A stretch of DNA of 64,000 nt from Myotis daubentonii (taxonomy: Eukaryota; Chordata; Mammalia; Chiroptera; Vespertilionidae): NCBI RefSeq assembly GCF_963259705.1, contig NC_081840.1:148525549-148589548 (forward strand), in the 5' to 3' direction. A program made the position numbers and the translations under genes. Below are positions 36,097 to 46,740 of the stretch, one piece after another (the first letter of the stretch is position 1; each line of letters begins with the position of its first letter). The notes beneath the pieces are model-generated. The model saw nothing but the letters and a program-made list of their open reading frames with translations, made no database searches and was not told where the DNA came from.

Positions 36097-36829
36097 CTAC
36101 AATGGAGAGGGGGACAGACCAACCATCACCACAGAGGATAAAGACCTAGGTCTTCTTTTCAACACTTTAAATTTGCATTATCTAATTCACATTTACACCA
36201 TGAGAGAACCAGAGCGAGCAGAAGCATGAAGCCTGTAGGCGATTTGCCTGCCAGCAGGGATCAAATAAATATTCATGCTGAGGAGCTGAGTGGAGCTATT
36301 AAAACCAAGCAGCTCAGGAACCAGCACTCTCAGCTCTTGGAAATGCTGTGTCTGTTATCCCTCGATTCAGAGCTGGTATAAAGCCGTTGCATAACTTTAT
36401 TCATGACAATGCTATATCCACCTTAATAAAGTGGCTGCATTTGAAATTGGACAATGTTTACCTTTTCATAACCTATAAAATTAAGCCTACAAGCCTCTTG
36501 TCATGCTTTATAACAATTTATACATTACCAAAGCTAGAGACCTTAGAAACTAGGTCTATTACTGGATATAAATTAATTTAAAAAAAAGACTTTTTTCTTA
36601 ATTAAAAAATTTAGACAGGCTCTCTATACCTTTTATTTTGGTACTTTCATCTACATTCCAAACAAATGCAGCTCACTAAACATAATTTTGTTCTAAGATA
36701 TTGCCAAATAAATACCCTTCCACCCCCACCCCCACCCCCACCCAAGGGAGATACATGGTAAAGCAACAGTATACAGAGTAATAACTGAATGCAAAGAAGA
36801 AATCAGACTTGAGCAAGAATAAGCACTAC
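36097..36829 (-). other. COL25A1: COL25A1 intron (733 bp)
   Basis: Short GT-AG intron between the NC2 and 108-bp exons. A (CCCCCA)n run lies at 36720-36744. Nothing else is recognised. Confidence 0.85.
36720..36744. repeat. (CCCCCA)n simple repeat
   Basis: Four tandem CCCCCA units. On the sense strand of COL25A1 this is a TGGGGG G-tract array in the intron 3' of the NC2 exon, able in principle to form a G-quadruplex. Confidence 0.9.
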
Positions 36830-36901
36830 CTTAATCAAGCGGCGTTTAATGAGCTGCTGATCAGCAGAGAGAAACCCATGATTGATTTTAGGAAACACCA
36901 T
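36830..36901 (-). CDS. COL25A1: collagen XXV alpha-1, 72-bp NC2 exon
   Basis: The minus strand has a pyrimidine-rich acceptor ending CTGACTGATCAG, 24 codons and a donor AAG|GTAGTG. The product begins MVFPKINHGF, continues LSADQQ and ends LIKRRLIK, identical to the human NC2 segment as I remember it. This is the short non-triple-helical interruption between COL1 and COL2 of the ectodomain, with a basic KRR cluster near its end. The ATG here is internal to the protein and not a start codon. Phase 0 at both ends lets it join the 108-bp exon directly. Confidence 0.93.
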
Positions 36902-37659
36902 CTGATCAGTCAGGTGAGGTCAAAGGTTGAAGTTCAGAGGTGAGAGAGTTGAAGAATAGACATCAGAAGGCCCCAAGAAAGAAATAAAGATATACGCATT
37001 AGAGTTATAATGACCATTAAAAAAAACAGAACTGGCACTTGTGTCTGACATCAGACCCTCGGGCTCTGGGTGAAAGAAATGTGACCCTGAGCCAGGATGG
37101 TGAGACCAGATTTGTAGTTAGAGGTGGACCTTTTTTGGAATCCCATCGTTTTGCCGTGGGGTTGGGCATTTCTAAGGCGGTATGCTAAAGGGGCAGGTAA
37201 GCTCGAGCCACCTGCACTCCGCACTCTGAGCAGAAAGTCCTCAGACAAAGCGCCAGTTCATTTCCGTCAGACTTGTCAACCAGCACAATGTGGCATGAAC
37301 GCGACTGCCATTTTGTTGATGCCGAAGTCCAGAGCCCTTAGGGTGACTCAATTGATTGGGACATACTTAGAGCTTTGCAAAGCATACTCACTCGCCCCTC
37401 CAGGCCCGGCACCGTCCAGAGTCGTGCCTGCCTCTGCCCACTGTCCTTGCTCGACTTCAATATCTTAACTCTCTCATATGCTCGAGAGTCTCCTTCATAT
37501 ATATTTGACCTCATTGATGCACATGAGGTCCCAGAACCCAAGAAGCTGGTACATTTGATGAGAGGGAGCGGCAGGACTCGGCAGGCCAGTTTAGCGGTTC
37601 TTGCTCACCCTTATGCTGATTGCGGGTTCTGACGGCAGGCATGGGTGTCAACCACAAAC
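36902..37659 (-). other. COL25A1: COL25A1 intron upstream of the NC2 exon
   Basis: If the candidate exon at 37660-37719 is used, this 758-bp interval is a GT-AG intron; otherwise it is the 3' part of one large intron. The open frames of 63-114 codons in it have no recognisable content. Confidence 0.6.
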
Positions 37660-37719
37660 CTTGACGGTGAGGATCTGATTACTGTGCAGGGCAGCGACTG
37701 TGGGGAAGCCTGGCAGACC
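37660..37719 (-). CDS. COL25A1: candidate extra COL25A1 exon at the COL1/NC2 boundary
   Basis: On the minus strand TGCCCTGTCCGTAG is followed by a 60-bp open segment of 20 codons in phase 0 and then AAG|GTTTGT. It starts with two collagen triplets (GLPGFP) and then leaves the repeat (TVAALHSNQILTVK). That is the form expected for the end of COL1 running into NC2. Placed before the NC2 exon it keeps the reading frame. I do not remember this peptide from human COL25A1, where COL1 joins MVFPK directly, so it may be an alternatively used exon or a chance match. The donor is weaker than those of the other exons. Confidence 0.45.
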
Positions 37720-39382
37720 CTACGGACAGGGCACAGCACCAAAACACGACACAAAACGTCACACAGACATTTCACTGGTGGACAAACAAAACAAGCATGT
37801 ACCTAAAAATCGCCCTGTCCCAGCTCTAAGTCTTGCCTTGCTTGACCTGCCATAAACTGTATCAGACACATGAGGCTCCCAAGTGAGCCATTCCTTAAAG
37901 GGAATGCCAGATTGAGAGCCCATGTAACTGCTCCTTGCGGCAGGAACAATACATCGCAGGATACATTCTCAACATGTCTGGAATCTTAGGTACAAAATGT
38001 TAGTACAAACTGGAGATAACTACAGACACTGTTATGAAAACAACACTTCAATTTCCCTCTATGGGTATTCTGTTGAATCTACAACACAGGACATACAATA
38101 TGTGCATTAATTCCTTTTTGGACAGCCATGAACAGAATTTTGCAGTCGGATCAGAAGTATTCCTCAGAATAAATGCAGTACGCCTCACAAAACACAGTCT
38201 TACCACCCACATATCAGAATTCCCCTCCCGAATCATCTGATGATTCTCAGGTCTTTCCTGTTTCAGGAATTCCTGCAGAGGAGGTAGATGGAAATCTGTC
38301 TCTTATAACATGGGTATTTCATGTCAGGGGGAGTTATGGTCACACTCCGTAGTAATTACTTCTGTCACGTACCTTTTCCCAAAGAACTTGACAGTTCACA
38401 CAACCCCTTGAAGCAGAAAAGTGGTTTTGAATTCCTTAACCCAGGAACACGGGGGAGACTGCGCTAGAGTCCTGTACTTCACTAACTGTCCTCACGCGGC
38501 CCTACAGGCGGTACCGATTGGGTGGGTCTGAGAGAGAAATCCGGCCTTTGTTCTACATCTTCTGCAACAACACGTGATATGGGAGCCTTCTGCTCCATTT
38601 TTTTTCACGCAGAACATGTTCACCGTACAAACAAAATAAACCACCACCACGGCGATCCGCGCTGCCTTCCTGCGTTCCCTCCTCCTCACTGTCCTTCTCC
38701 TCTTCCCACCCAAATCTATTTTGAGAATATTTTTAGGAAAGGCCAGAAAATTTCTAGTTTTTCAATTTTACTAGTTTGGGTACGTTGTCTCCTTTATTTT
38801 CCCCTTACTGGGGATACATTTTTCTTTTTAACAAAATCAATAAAACGATGCTTGTAGCATGAGACTTTCTTTTCAGCCCTAATGCCTTCGATTCTCATTC
38901 TTTAGAGCTGGGGCTCCTCAGGAAGCAAAGTAGAGGAAGTCGGATCCCTTTGCCAAATCCTTTCCGATAAGGCGATTAAGTGGCTGGGTAGTTTCAAGGT
39001 GACCTGTATCCTCTTTTTTCTTCTCCCTGAGTAAAAGTCCTTTAAGCATGGGCTCTACACAAATTCAGAAATGCTACAAGTTGGAAAACAGATGTGTACA
39101 ATTTGCTTTTGTTTTACTACGGAATATGAGTTTAAAATGTTATTAGATGGTAATGTGCCAGCATCTTTCCATCTGTGACTCATTAGCCCTATATTACAGA
39201 GTCAGAATTTTATGTATAAACCTCATATTTATGTAACAAAGAACAAAAACAGATACAAACAAGAAGTCTACGAGGGATCAGAATCTTGATTAGTGGCGAT
39301 AAATCATAATGTCACTTTAAACAGATTATCTAACAAAAATCATTTAAAATTAAAAACCTTTTAACAGCACACATGGTAGGCC

Positions 39383-39709
39383 TCAGAAATGTTTTGAAAT
39401 TTGAATGTATAAATAAGTCACTTCTTGTACTCCTATCTGAGCATGATCAGCTTGCTGTTGGATCATACTTTCTAAATGCTCAAAACAAAGCATTAAGTTT
39501 TGGAACTTCTCAGTTTGGTTTCCTGTGTTAACCAGATCTAAAGAGGAAGTGGAGAGGTAATTCTCACCTCGGCCTGAGATTTTCTGTTTGAGGAAGCTGA
39601 GTGCATGTCTCTCCATCATCTGAACTGTGGACATGCTGCCAATCAGGTGTTTAGGACTACATTTTAACAATCTCACTAGTGAACTGAGCAAAAGGACTTC
39701 AAGAGTTTA
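39383..39709 (-). other. unidentified open frame, possible pseudogene fragment
   Basis: The frame is open from an upstream TAA at 39707-39709 to a TGA just below 39386. It includes an internal MSTVQMMERHALSFLKQK stretch and later QTEKFQNLML and HLESMIQQQ. The composition is protein-like and mildly coiled-coil, with no low-complexity. I cannot name a family. It has no promoter, no poly(A) tail and no target duplication that I could see, so chance remains the default explanation. Confidence 0.2.
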
Positions 39710-40035
39710 CATGTAGCAAAGTAGAAAGGGGACATGTGGAGAAATTCTCTTAAATTCTAACAAAAATCCCATGGCCTGGGCTGCAATGATCTAGGAACCT
39801 GTGTTTTTAAAACTGTGGTAATGCTTGAAGGGTACTTGTCAATATCCCAGGAATGTTTAAAGGCTATAATAAACATGGTGCATCTTCCTTAAGAGTTCAT
39901 TTTAATTAACAGTAAATACTTTTATTTATTTTTAATTTTTAAATTAAATTTCTTGGGGTGACATTGGTTAATAAAATTACGTTTTATTTTAGGTTTCTGG
40001 TGTACAGTGCTATACTACATCATCTGTATATTGTA

Positions 40036-40369
40036 CTAGAGGCCCAGTGCACAACATTTGTGCACTGGTGGGGGGCATCCCTCTGCCTGGCCTGCACCTT
40101 CTTGCAGTCCAGGACCCCTTGGGAGATGTCCAACTGCCAGGCCCAAGCCAGCAATAGGACATCCCCCGAAGGGTCCTTAGTGCTGCCTCAGTGGCGGGAG
40201 CCACTGCCGCTGCGCTTGCCAGCTGGAGCCAGCTTCTGGTTGAGTGGCGCTCCCCCTGTGGGAGTGCACTGACCACCAGGGGCAGCTCCTTCAACGAGCA
40301 TCTGGCCCTGGTGGTCAGTGCACGTCATAGAGACCACTGATTTGCATATTAGAGTTTTATTATGTAGGA
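40036..40369 (-). mobile_element. Helitron, HeliBat-type (first of three abutting)
   Basis: The 3' end on the plus strand is ctagaggcccagtgcac with hairpin gtgcacaacatttgtgcac. The 5' end is tttgcatattagagttttat followed by tatgtagga. Base 40035 is A, the usual outer flank. It lies inside the L1. Confidence 0.87.
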
Positions 40370-40370
40370 G

Positions 40371-40515
40371 TAGAAGCCCAGTGGGGGAAATCATGAAATC
40401 ACGTGGCTCCGCCCTCCCCCCCACCCCCCATGCCTCACTGCACTCACAGCTCGGCTCACCTGCGCTGGTCTTTGGTCATTACAGCATTAGGGCCACAGGC
40501 CTTTTATAATGTAGA
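40371..40515 (-). mobile_element. truncated Helitron fragment (second of three abutting)
   Basis: It starts tagaagcccagtggggg, a decayed 3' end without its hairpin, and ends with the reverse-complement 5' terminus ggccttttataatgtaga. At 145 bp it is much shorter than its neighbours, so it probably has an internal deletion. Confidence 0.65.
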
Positions 40516-41163
40516 CTAGGGGCCCGGTGCACGAAATTCGTGCACTGGGTGTGTGTGTGGGGGAGTGTCCCTCAGCCCAGCCTGCCCCCTCTCACATACT
40601 GGGAGCCCTCAGGCGTTGACCCCCATCACCCTCCAATCGCAGGATCGGCCCCTTGCCCAGGCCTGACGCCTCTGGCCTAAGCGTACAGCTCAGGCAGCGG
40701 GGACCCACAGCTGCAGCGGCCCCGCGATCGTGGGCTTCGCTTTAGGCCCAGGCAAGGGACCCCTAGCTCCTGGGACTGCCAGCTTCGACCGTGCTCAGCT
40801 CCCATCGCTGGCTCCACCCCTACTTCCTGCTATCACTGGCCAGGGCGGAAAAGGCACCTGATTCTCCGATCATGGCTGGGGGGCCCCAGGGCCGCCTTTG
40901 TCCTGCCCCCCAGCTCTTAGCTCCCCCCTGGGTTTCCGATCACTGTCAGTGGCAGGGGGCTTCTTCCTGCTTTCCCTTTCGCCTCCCTGCATTGTGCCTA
41001 CATATGCAAATTAACCGCCATCTTGTTGGCAGTTAACTGCCAATCATAGTTGGCAGTTAACTGCCAATCATAGTTGGCAGTTAATTTGCATATAGCCCTG
41101 ATTAGCCAATGAAAAGGGTATCACCGTACGCCAATTACCATTTTTCTCTTTTATTAGTGTTGA
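40516..41163 (-). mobile_element. Helitron, HeliBat-type 648-bp copy (third of three abutting)
   Basis: The 3' end is ctaggggcccggtgcacgaa with hairpin gtgcacgaaattcgtgcac. The 5' end is ctcttttattagtgttga. It has the same tandem hairpin units (aactgccaatcatagttggcagtt type, 41030-41085) and the same GC-rich body as the copy at 30789-31453, in inverted orientation. T (41164) follows its 5' end. Confidence 0.93.
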
Positions 41164-42103
41164 TTGTGTGTTCACCAACCAAGACAAGTCTCCTATCACT
41201 ATTTATGCCCCCTTAACCCTCTTCTACTCTCCCACCGTTTTTCCCCTCTGGTAAGCACTATACTGTTGTCTGTATCTATGATATTGGTTTTTTGTGTTTT
41301 GATTTTTTTTGCTTAATCCCTTCACCTTTTGCAGCTAGGCACCCCAATACCCCTCCACTCTGACAGCATCAGTCTGTTCTCTGTATCTATGTTTCTACTT
41401 TGTTAGTTACTTTATTCTGTTCATTAGAGTCCACATATAAGTGAAATCATATGGTACTTGCCTTTCTCTGACTGTCTTATTTCACTTAGCATAATACTCT
41501 GCAGGTCCCTCCATGCTGTCACAAAAGTTAAGATTTCCTTCCTTTTTCTACCCAAGTAGTATTCCATTGTGTAAAGGTACCGCAGCCTTTTTATTCACTC
41601 ACCTACTGATGGGTTCTTGGGCTGCTTCCAAATCTTGGCTATTATAAGTAATGCTGCGATGAGCATAGGGGTGCATATATTTTTTTGAATCAGTGTTTCG
41701 GGTTTCTTTGAATATATTCCCAGAAGTAGAATCACTGGGTTCTGAGGCATTTCCATTTTTAATTTTTTGAGGGAGCTCCATACTACTTTTCACAGTGGCT
41801 TAAGAGTTCATTTTAACAAAATCAATAAAATTATGTTTGTAGGATGAGACTCTTTCCAGCCCTAATGCCAGTCTGCATTCCCACCAACAGTGCACCAGGG
41901 TTCCCTTTTCTCCACAGCCTCACCAACACTTGTTATTTGTTGATTTATTGATGATTGCCATTCTGATAGGTGTGAAGAGATATCTCATTGTAGTTTTAAT
42001 TTGCATCTCTCTGATGATTAGTGACATTGAGCATTTTTTCATATATCTATTGGCCACCTGTTATGTCCTCATTAAAGAAGCAACTATTCAGGACCTTTGC
42101 CCA

Positions 42104-42243
42104 TCTTTTTTTCTCTTTTAATCTCTATTGTTGAAAGTATTACAACAATGTCCCCCTTTTTCCCCTCATTGACCCCTTCTAGCCACCACTGCACCCACTC
42201 CAGGCCTTCACTACCCTATTGTCTGTGTCCATGGATTATGCAT
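42104..42243 (-). mobile_element. very short 5'-truncated L1 nested in an older L1
   Basis: A T-rich left end, then gtattacaacaatgtccccc and gtctgtgtccatggattatgcat. Perfect 10-bp duplications cctttgccca at 42094-42103 and 42244-42253 mark the insertion. The host L1 continues across it. Confidence 0.8.
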
Positions 42244-43375
42244 CCTTTGCCCACTTTTAAACTGGATTGTGTGGGGGTATTTTTGGTGTTGAGTTGTATA
42301 AGTTCTTTTTAAATTTTGGGATACTCACCCCTTATCATATGTATAATTTTTAACATTTTTGTTTTTGTAAAGCGAATATTAACATAATTTGGGGTAGAAT
42401 GTAAAATTTGTGCATATTTTAAAAATGTTACTGTTTGACAACGATAGAGACTATCTTCTCATTGGGGTTACTTCCAGATTCACACACAGACAAACTGACT
42501 GCTTCCTGCAGGTGGTCCTGGGGGCTAAGGCTGAAAAGCACCTGTGCTGAATGCTTATCTGTAGGTCACAGCTTTGTGTGGCTGTAACTGCTAGGCTTTC
42601 CTAGCTGTTTACACAGAGGGAGTACTTGCTCATTAACTATGCCATTTTCCCACAGTATCATTAGTCATACATCTTTCTAAGTAAATGGAATGGACATATT
42701 TTACTTGATTTACATCTCAGAAAACTTGCCTGGTACACAGATGGTTCGAGTGGGTGTGGGAAAAAAACGTGTCTCCAGAAAGACATGGAGAATGAGTCCA
42801 GGAATGAGCTAAAATACTGAAATTATTTGTACAAATATCACCCCCAAATATATTGAATTCTTAAGAAACTGGATATACAAGAGTAAAAACCACCTTATGC
42901 AACCTATTTTCCTCCTGAGAGCATACACACTCAGAGCCCTTCATGGATCTTCCTGTCATGCTGCGAGGTGGGTAACTATCTCAGAACGAGTATTTTGACA
43001 CCATTGCAGGAGGGGCTCTATCTCCCTTCACCACCTTCTAGACTAAGGAAAGGTGCAAGCCTACCCCAAAGGGATGTTGAACAAATAAATAATTATGAGT
43101 AATGCTTCTAACCTACTTAGAAACCATAAATTCAAGATGCTATAGTCATTTTTATTGTGTACTCACTAATGATGAGTGTTATATGATTACACTACAGTGA
43201 GAAATTGTGTGTTTTGTCAAAAGTATTCAGTAAGGCAACGATAGAGCCAGAAATTCAATCCAGGACTTCTAACTCCAGACTTTGTCATCATGCTATTTAT
43301 GTGTTTATAATTTCTTTCTACTTTATTTATAGTTTAAGTACAAGAAAGCTTGACGAATATTCCACAATATTTGAG

Positions 43376-44060
43376 AAGTGTTTATTGAGTGCCTTCTGTG
43401 CAGCATTCACTGTGTTAGGCCCTGGGGATTGAATGGTGAGCCAAGACCCTATGCTCACAGGTTTTAATGTCTGGTGGAGCAACGAGGAAAAATAAGCAGC
43501 CAATAGTCATATGGGATGACAGCCGTCTTGTTGGAGAAGTAGAGGGGCTACAAAGGAAATAATACATGCACCTAATGCCCGTTTGAGGAGCCTTGGGAGA
43601 CTCTCAGCAAAGCGAATGAGAGGATGGCAGTTGGCACAGGGAGAGGAAAACTGAACAGAGAGAAACTGTCTAGAAAAATGCTATAATGGCCTAGTTGAGG
43701 GGCTGTACCCTAGAACTAGGGAAGAGACATAATGAGAGTTTTGAGTGATATTATGGAGGTAGAACTTGCAGGATTTATTTCTCCCTTATGGAAACATAAG
43801 GGAGAAAGAGCCGAGAATGGTCCTTAGTCTATAGGCTGAGGAACAGAGGATGTTAGAGGGAACACTAGAAGAGACTGAATTTTCTGGGCAGGTAGTTGGT
43901 TACAGATGATGAATTTAGTTAGGGACTTACTAACTGAATTTGAGGTGTCTATGGACAGCCAAGGAATGGGGGTTGGCTATGCACATGAAATAGGAGACAA
44001 ATGGGAATCACGAGTCATAGGGCTGTGTGAAGTCACATAGGGAGGCTGTAGGCAGAACAG
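43376..44060 (+). repeat. ancient mammalian LINE-type fossil
   Basis: Begins agtgtttattgagtgccttc, tgtgttaggccctggggatt, followed by gagccaagaccctatgctca. It is the same family as 21036-21560, longer and more diverged. Confidence 0.5.
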
Positions 44061-45589
44061 CCTTCCATTTAAGGGATAGGCAGAGAAAGAGGCAACTACA
44101 AAGAGGATTAATAGAAGCGAGAGAATGCTAGCTCTATTCTATACAGGGGAATGTCTCAAAATGATAGACACACACACTTGACTTCACTGTTTATTGCATC
44201 ATTAATTGTGCTGTACAGATGTACATAAATGACCCATAGTAAGAATAAGCTAACAATGGCAATGTCACTGACAGTGCTCACCAATAAGCATAGGGAGTTG
44301 TAGAGGTAAGTAGGGAAAACAAGCAATTACTTTAATTGTAAAGGTCTCCAAGGGACCCAATACAAGAAAAAAATCTGTGTTATGCTGAGAAATGACAATC
44401 CCTAAGCTTCTCCATCATGTAAATAGTATCATGATTCTGTTTGCCCAAAATATATCATGCATTACAACACAACCATCACAGTGGGTATGTGTGCAGCATA
44501 AATAAAGATAAATATTCTGAGAAGTTGATAAGATGATTTCTAGCTAAGAGAGACCAGATGGGGAAATAGTATAATAGAATGCAAAAATATTTAGGTAAAA
44601 GAATAACTTTAGTTTAACAGCAGGAAAGGAATTAAGAGAAAGAAAATTTACTACTAAATCATCCCACATTGTAGTAGATGGTATCTGTCTGAAGAGAAAA
44701 AGCAACTATATGAAGTCCTAAATAGCTAAAGAAATCCTTTGAAAAAACATAATGTGAGCATTTGAGCCTATGAAAATCAGAATTGATAATTGACTGAAAA
44801 AGATCACCTTGTGGAAGTACTATTTATGAAAAAAACCTAGCTTCCTGTAGTTGAATGTAATATTGGCTCAGAAAGTTAGTCTTTCTTTTTTATAGGTACT
44901 CCAAGTTCCATTCTATTGTGTTCTATTACCAATGTTAACCCTAGTCACTCCAGGAATTATCTTTTTACATGTAAATGACAAGTGTGAATTTTCAAATTAT
45001 TTAGAAGAGAAAGAGAACAATGCAATCTCTGCATTGACAAATGCCATTAAATACTGTAGCTACTTGAATGCTAAGTAAAGACAAACCACAAAGGATCTAC
45101 GAATAAGCAGAAAGATGGCAGATAAACTTCAACACTGGCAAGTGTGAAATATAAGAAAAATTGCCTGAACCACAGGTACTGAGAACGGCTCTAGCTGTCA
45201 TATACAACCTAAGAAGGGGTCCCAGGGAGTCATTGCAGTGTTTCCTAAAGACATAGAGCTAAGAAAGGCCAACAGAAGATGAAAAGAAGTCAGATTCCTG
45301 AAGAAGCATGATCCTGAGGAAACCAGAGTAGACACAGAATACAGGGAAGAAGTATAAAATAGTTTAGCAGTCTTGGAGATCATTCAAAAATAAAACTGTA
45401 TCAACTTTATTTATATAAACTTTGCTAGCATTGGACCAGAGCTGTTCTCTCTTTTAGAACATCAAGAGAACAGTCCTGAGGATTTCTTAGTAACAATAAA
45501 GATAAATAATGAGGACAATGGTAATGATAGTGATCAACATTAATGTTAACATTGTGATTAGTTTATTAATATTACTAATGGGAAGAGAG

Positions 45590-46300
45590 CAAAGGGAAGG
45601 CCAGACATTATAGGCATGGTCACCTGGCAGCTTCACCAGGAAGCTACAGCTTCATGCACCCCAGGGAACCACTGGTCCATTCCCTGCAGATCACTGGGGA
45701 AGAGACTGAACAAAGGGGGAGATAGGTGCATGCACAGTGCAGTTGGGGTGACCCAGGAAGGTGCCTGTCTGCCAGTCTAGCCTGGGAAACAATGCATTGG
45801 CTAGGGGGTGGACCCCATCGGAAGCGCACAAATCTTGGAAAGTTAAAACCCACAGACAAAGGGTACCCTCTCTCTTGCTCACTCTTGTTCTCTTGCTCAC
45901 CCTTGTTCTCTCTTGCTCAGGAACTGCATTAGCCCATGCACTCGCCTGTTCTGTCTCATTGTCTTGCAGCCTTCAGCAGCTGCATGGCATATGGCTGTGC
46001 AGACCCCACATGACATGGACTGCAGCTGGGAACACAAGCTAAGCTAGCCAGATGCTGGACTGGACTGGACTTGAATATGGAGCAGAAATTCTGGGCAGTG
46101 GCCTTCATTCTGGCCCTGCTGAAGACAAGAATGGACTTCTTCCATGGCGAGACGGACAGAGATGGGACCTTGGAAGGGAGCCCCTTAATTTTACATCATC
46201 AATAAAGCTTTCCATGAGACCTCATCTTCCCGTGGATGCCTCAGGAAATTATTTTCCTCACAGCACCTCAAGAACTCCACTTCCACTGATAACATTCATA
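45590..46300 (+). repeat. LTR-like sequence (possible solitary retroviral LTR)
   Basis: A moderately GC-rich 600-700-bp block carries one AATAAA signal (46201-46206) near its right end and no coding frame. Near 45872-45919 the unit ctcttgctca occurs three times at 18-20-bp spacing. I could not fix TG...CA ends or a target duplication, so the LTR assignment is an inference from overall shape only. Confidence 0.3.
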
Positions 46301-46309
46301 TGACACAGA

Positions 46310-46740
46310 TGATGTTCCAGGTATTAGTCTAAGAATTTTATAAATGTTAATTTTTTAAAATACATTTTAAAAATTGATTTCAGACAGGAAGGAAGAGGGA
46401 GAGAGAGACAGAAACATCAATGATGAGAGAGAATCATTGATTGGCTGCCTCCTGCATGACCCCCTCACACCCCACCCCCGGGGTATGAGCCCACAACCCG
46501 GGCATGTACCCTGATGGGAATCAACCATGAACTCCTGGTTCACAGGTCGATGTTCAACTGACTCACACTGGCCAGGCTAAACATTAACTTTTTAAAATTC
46601 TCACAACCACCACCTGATGAATGAAGAATTTGAGGCATGAAGAGGTTAAGGGTTTTGCCCATCTAACTGTAAATAGGAAAGCCAAGATTCACATCCAGGC
46701 CATCTTCTCTGAGTCTGCCCTCTTAGCCATTATACTTTCC
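46310..46740 (-). repeat. MIR SINE fragment, split by a Ves SINE
   Basis: Left part gtattagtctaagaatttta; right part ttctcacaaccaccacctga, gaagaatttgaggcatgaag and aggttaagggttttgcccat read as a reverse MIR. The Ves SINE at 46362-46578 with its duplicated flanks lies between the two. Confidence 0.65.
46362..46578 (-). repeat. Ves-type SINE
   Basis: Minus-strand head AGCCTGGCCAGTGTGAGTCAG, tail end aaaaattgatttcagacagg. Twenty-base target duplications with two differences lie at 46342-46361 and 46579-46598. Confidence 0.9.

Larger units (their letters stand above)
39906..42350 (-). repeat. L1 3' region, interrupted by Helitrons, a local insert and a second L1
   Basis: On the plus strand it begins after a T/A-rich end with aatttcttggggtgacattgg and tacatcatctgtatattgt. 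It resumes after the Helitrons at 41164 with tgtgtgttcaccaacc and continues through acatataagtgaaatcatatgg, agtattccattgtgtaaagg and aatcactgggttctg, typical antisense L1. It is broken at 40036-41163 (three Helitrons), at 41799-41869 (host-derived insert) and at 42104-42243 (a second short L1), and fades at about 42350. It contains no intact ORF. Confidence 0.85.
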
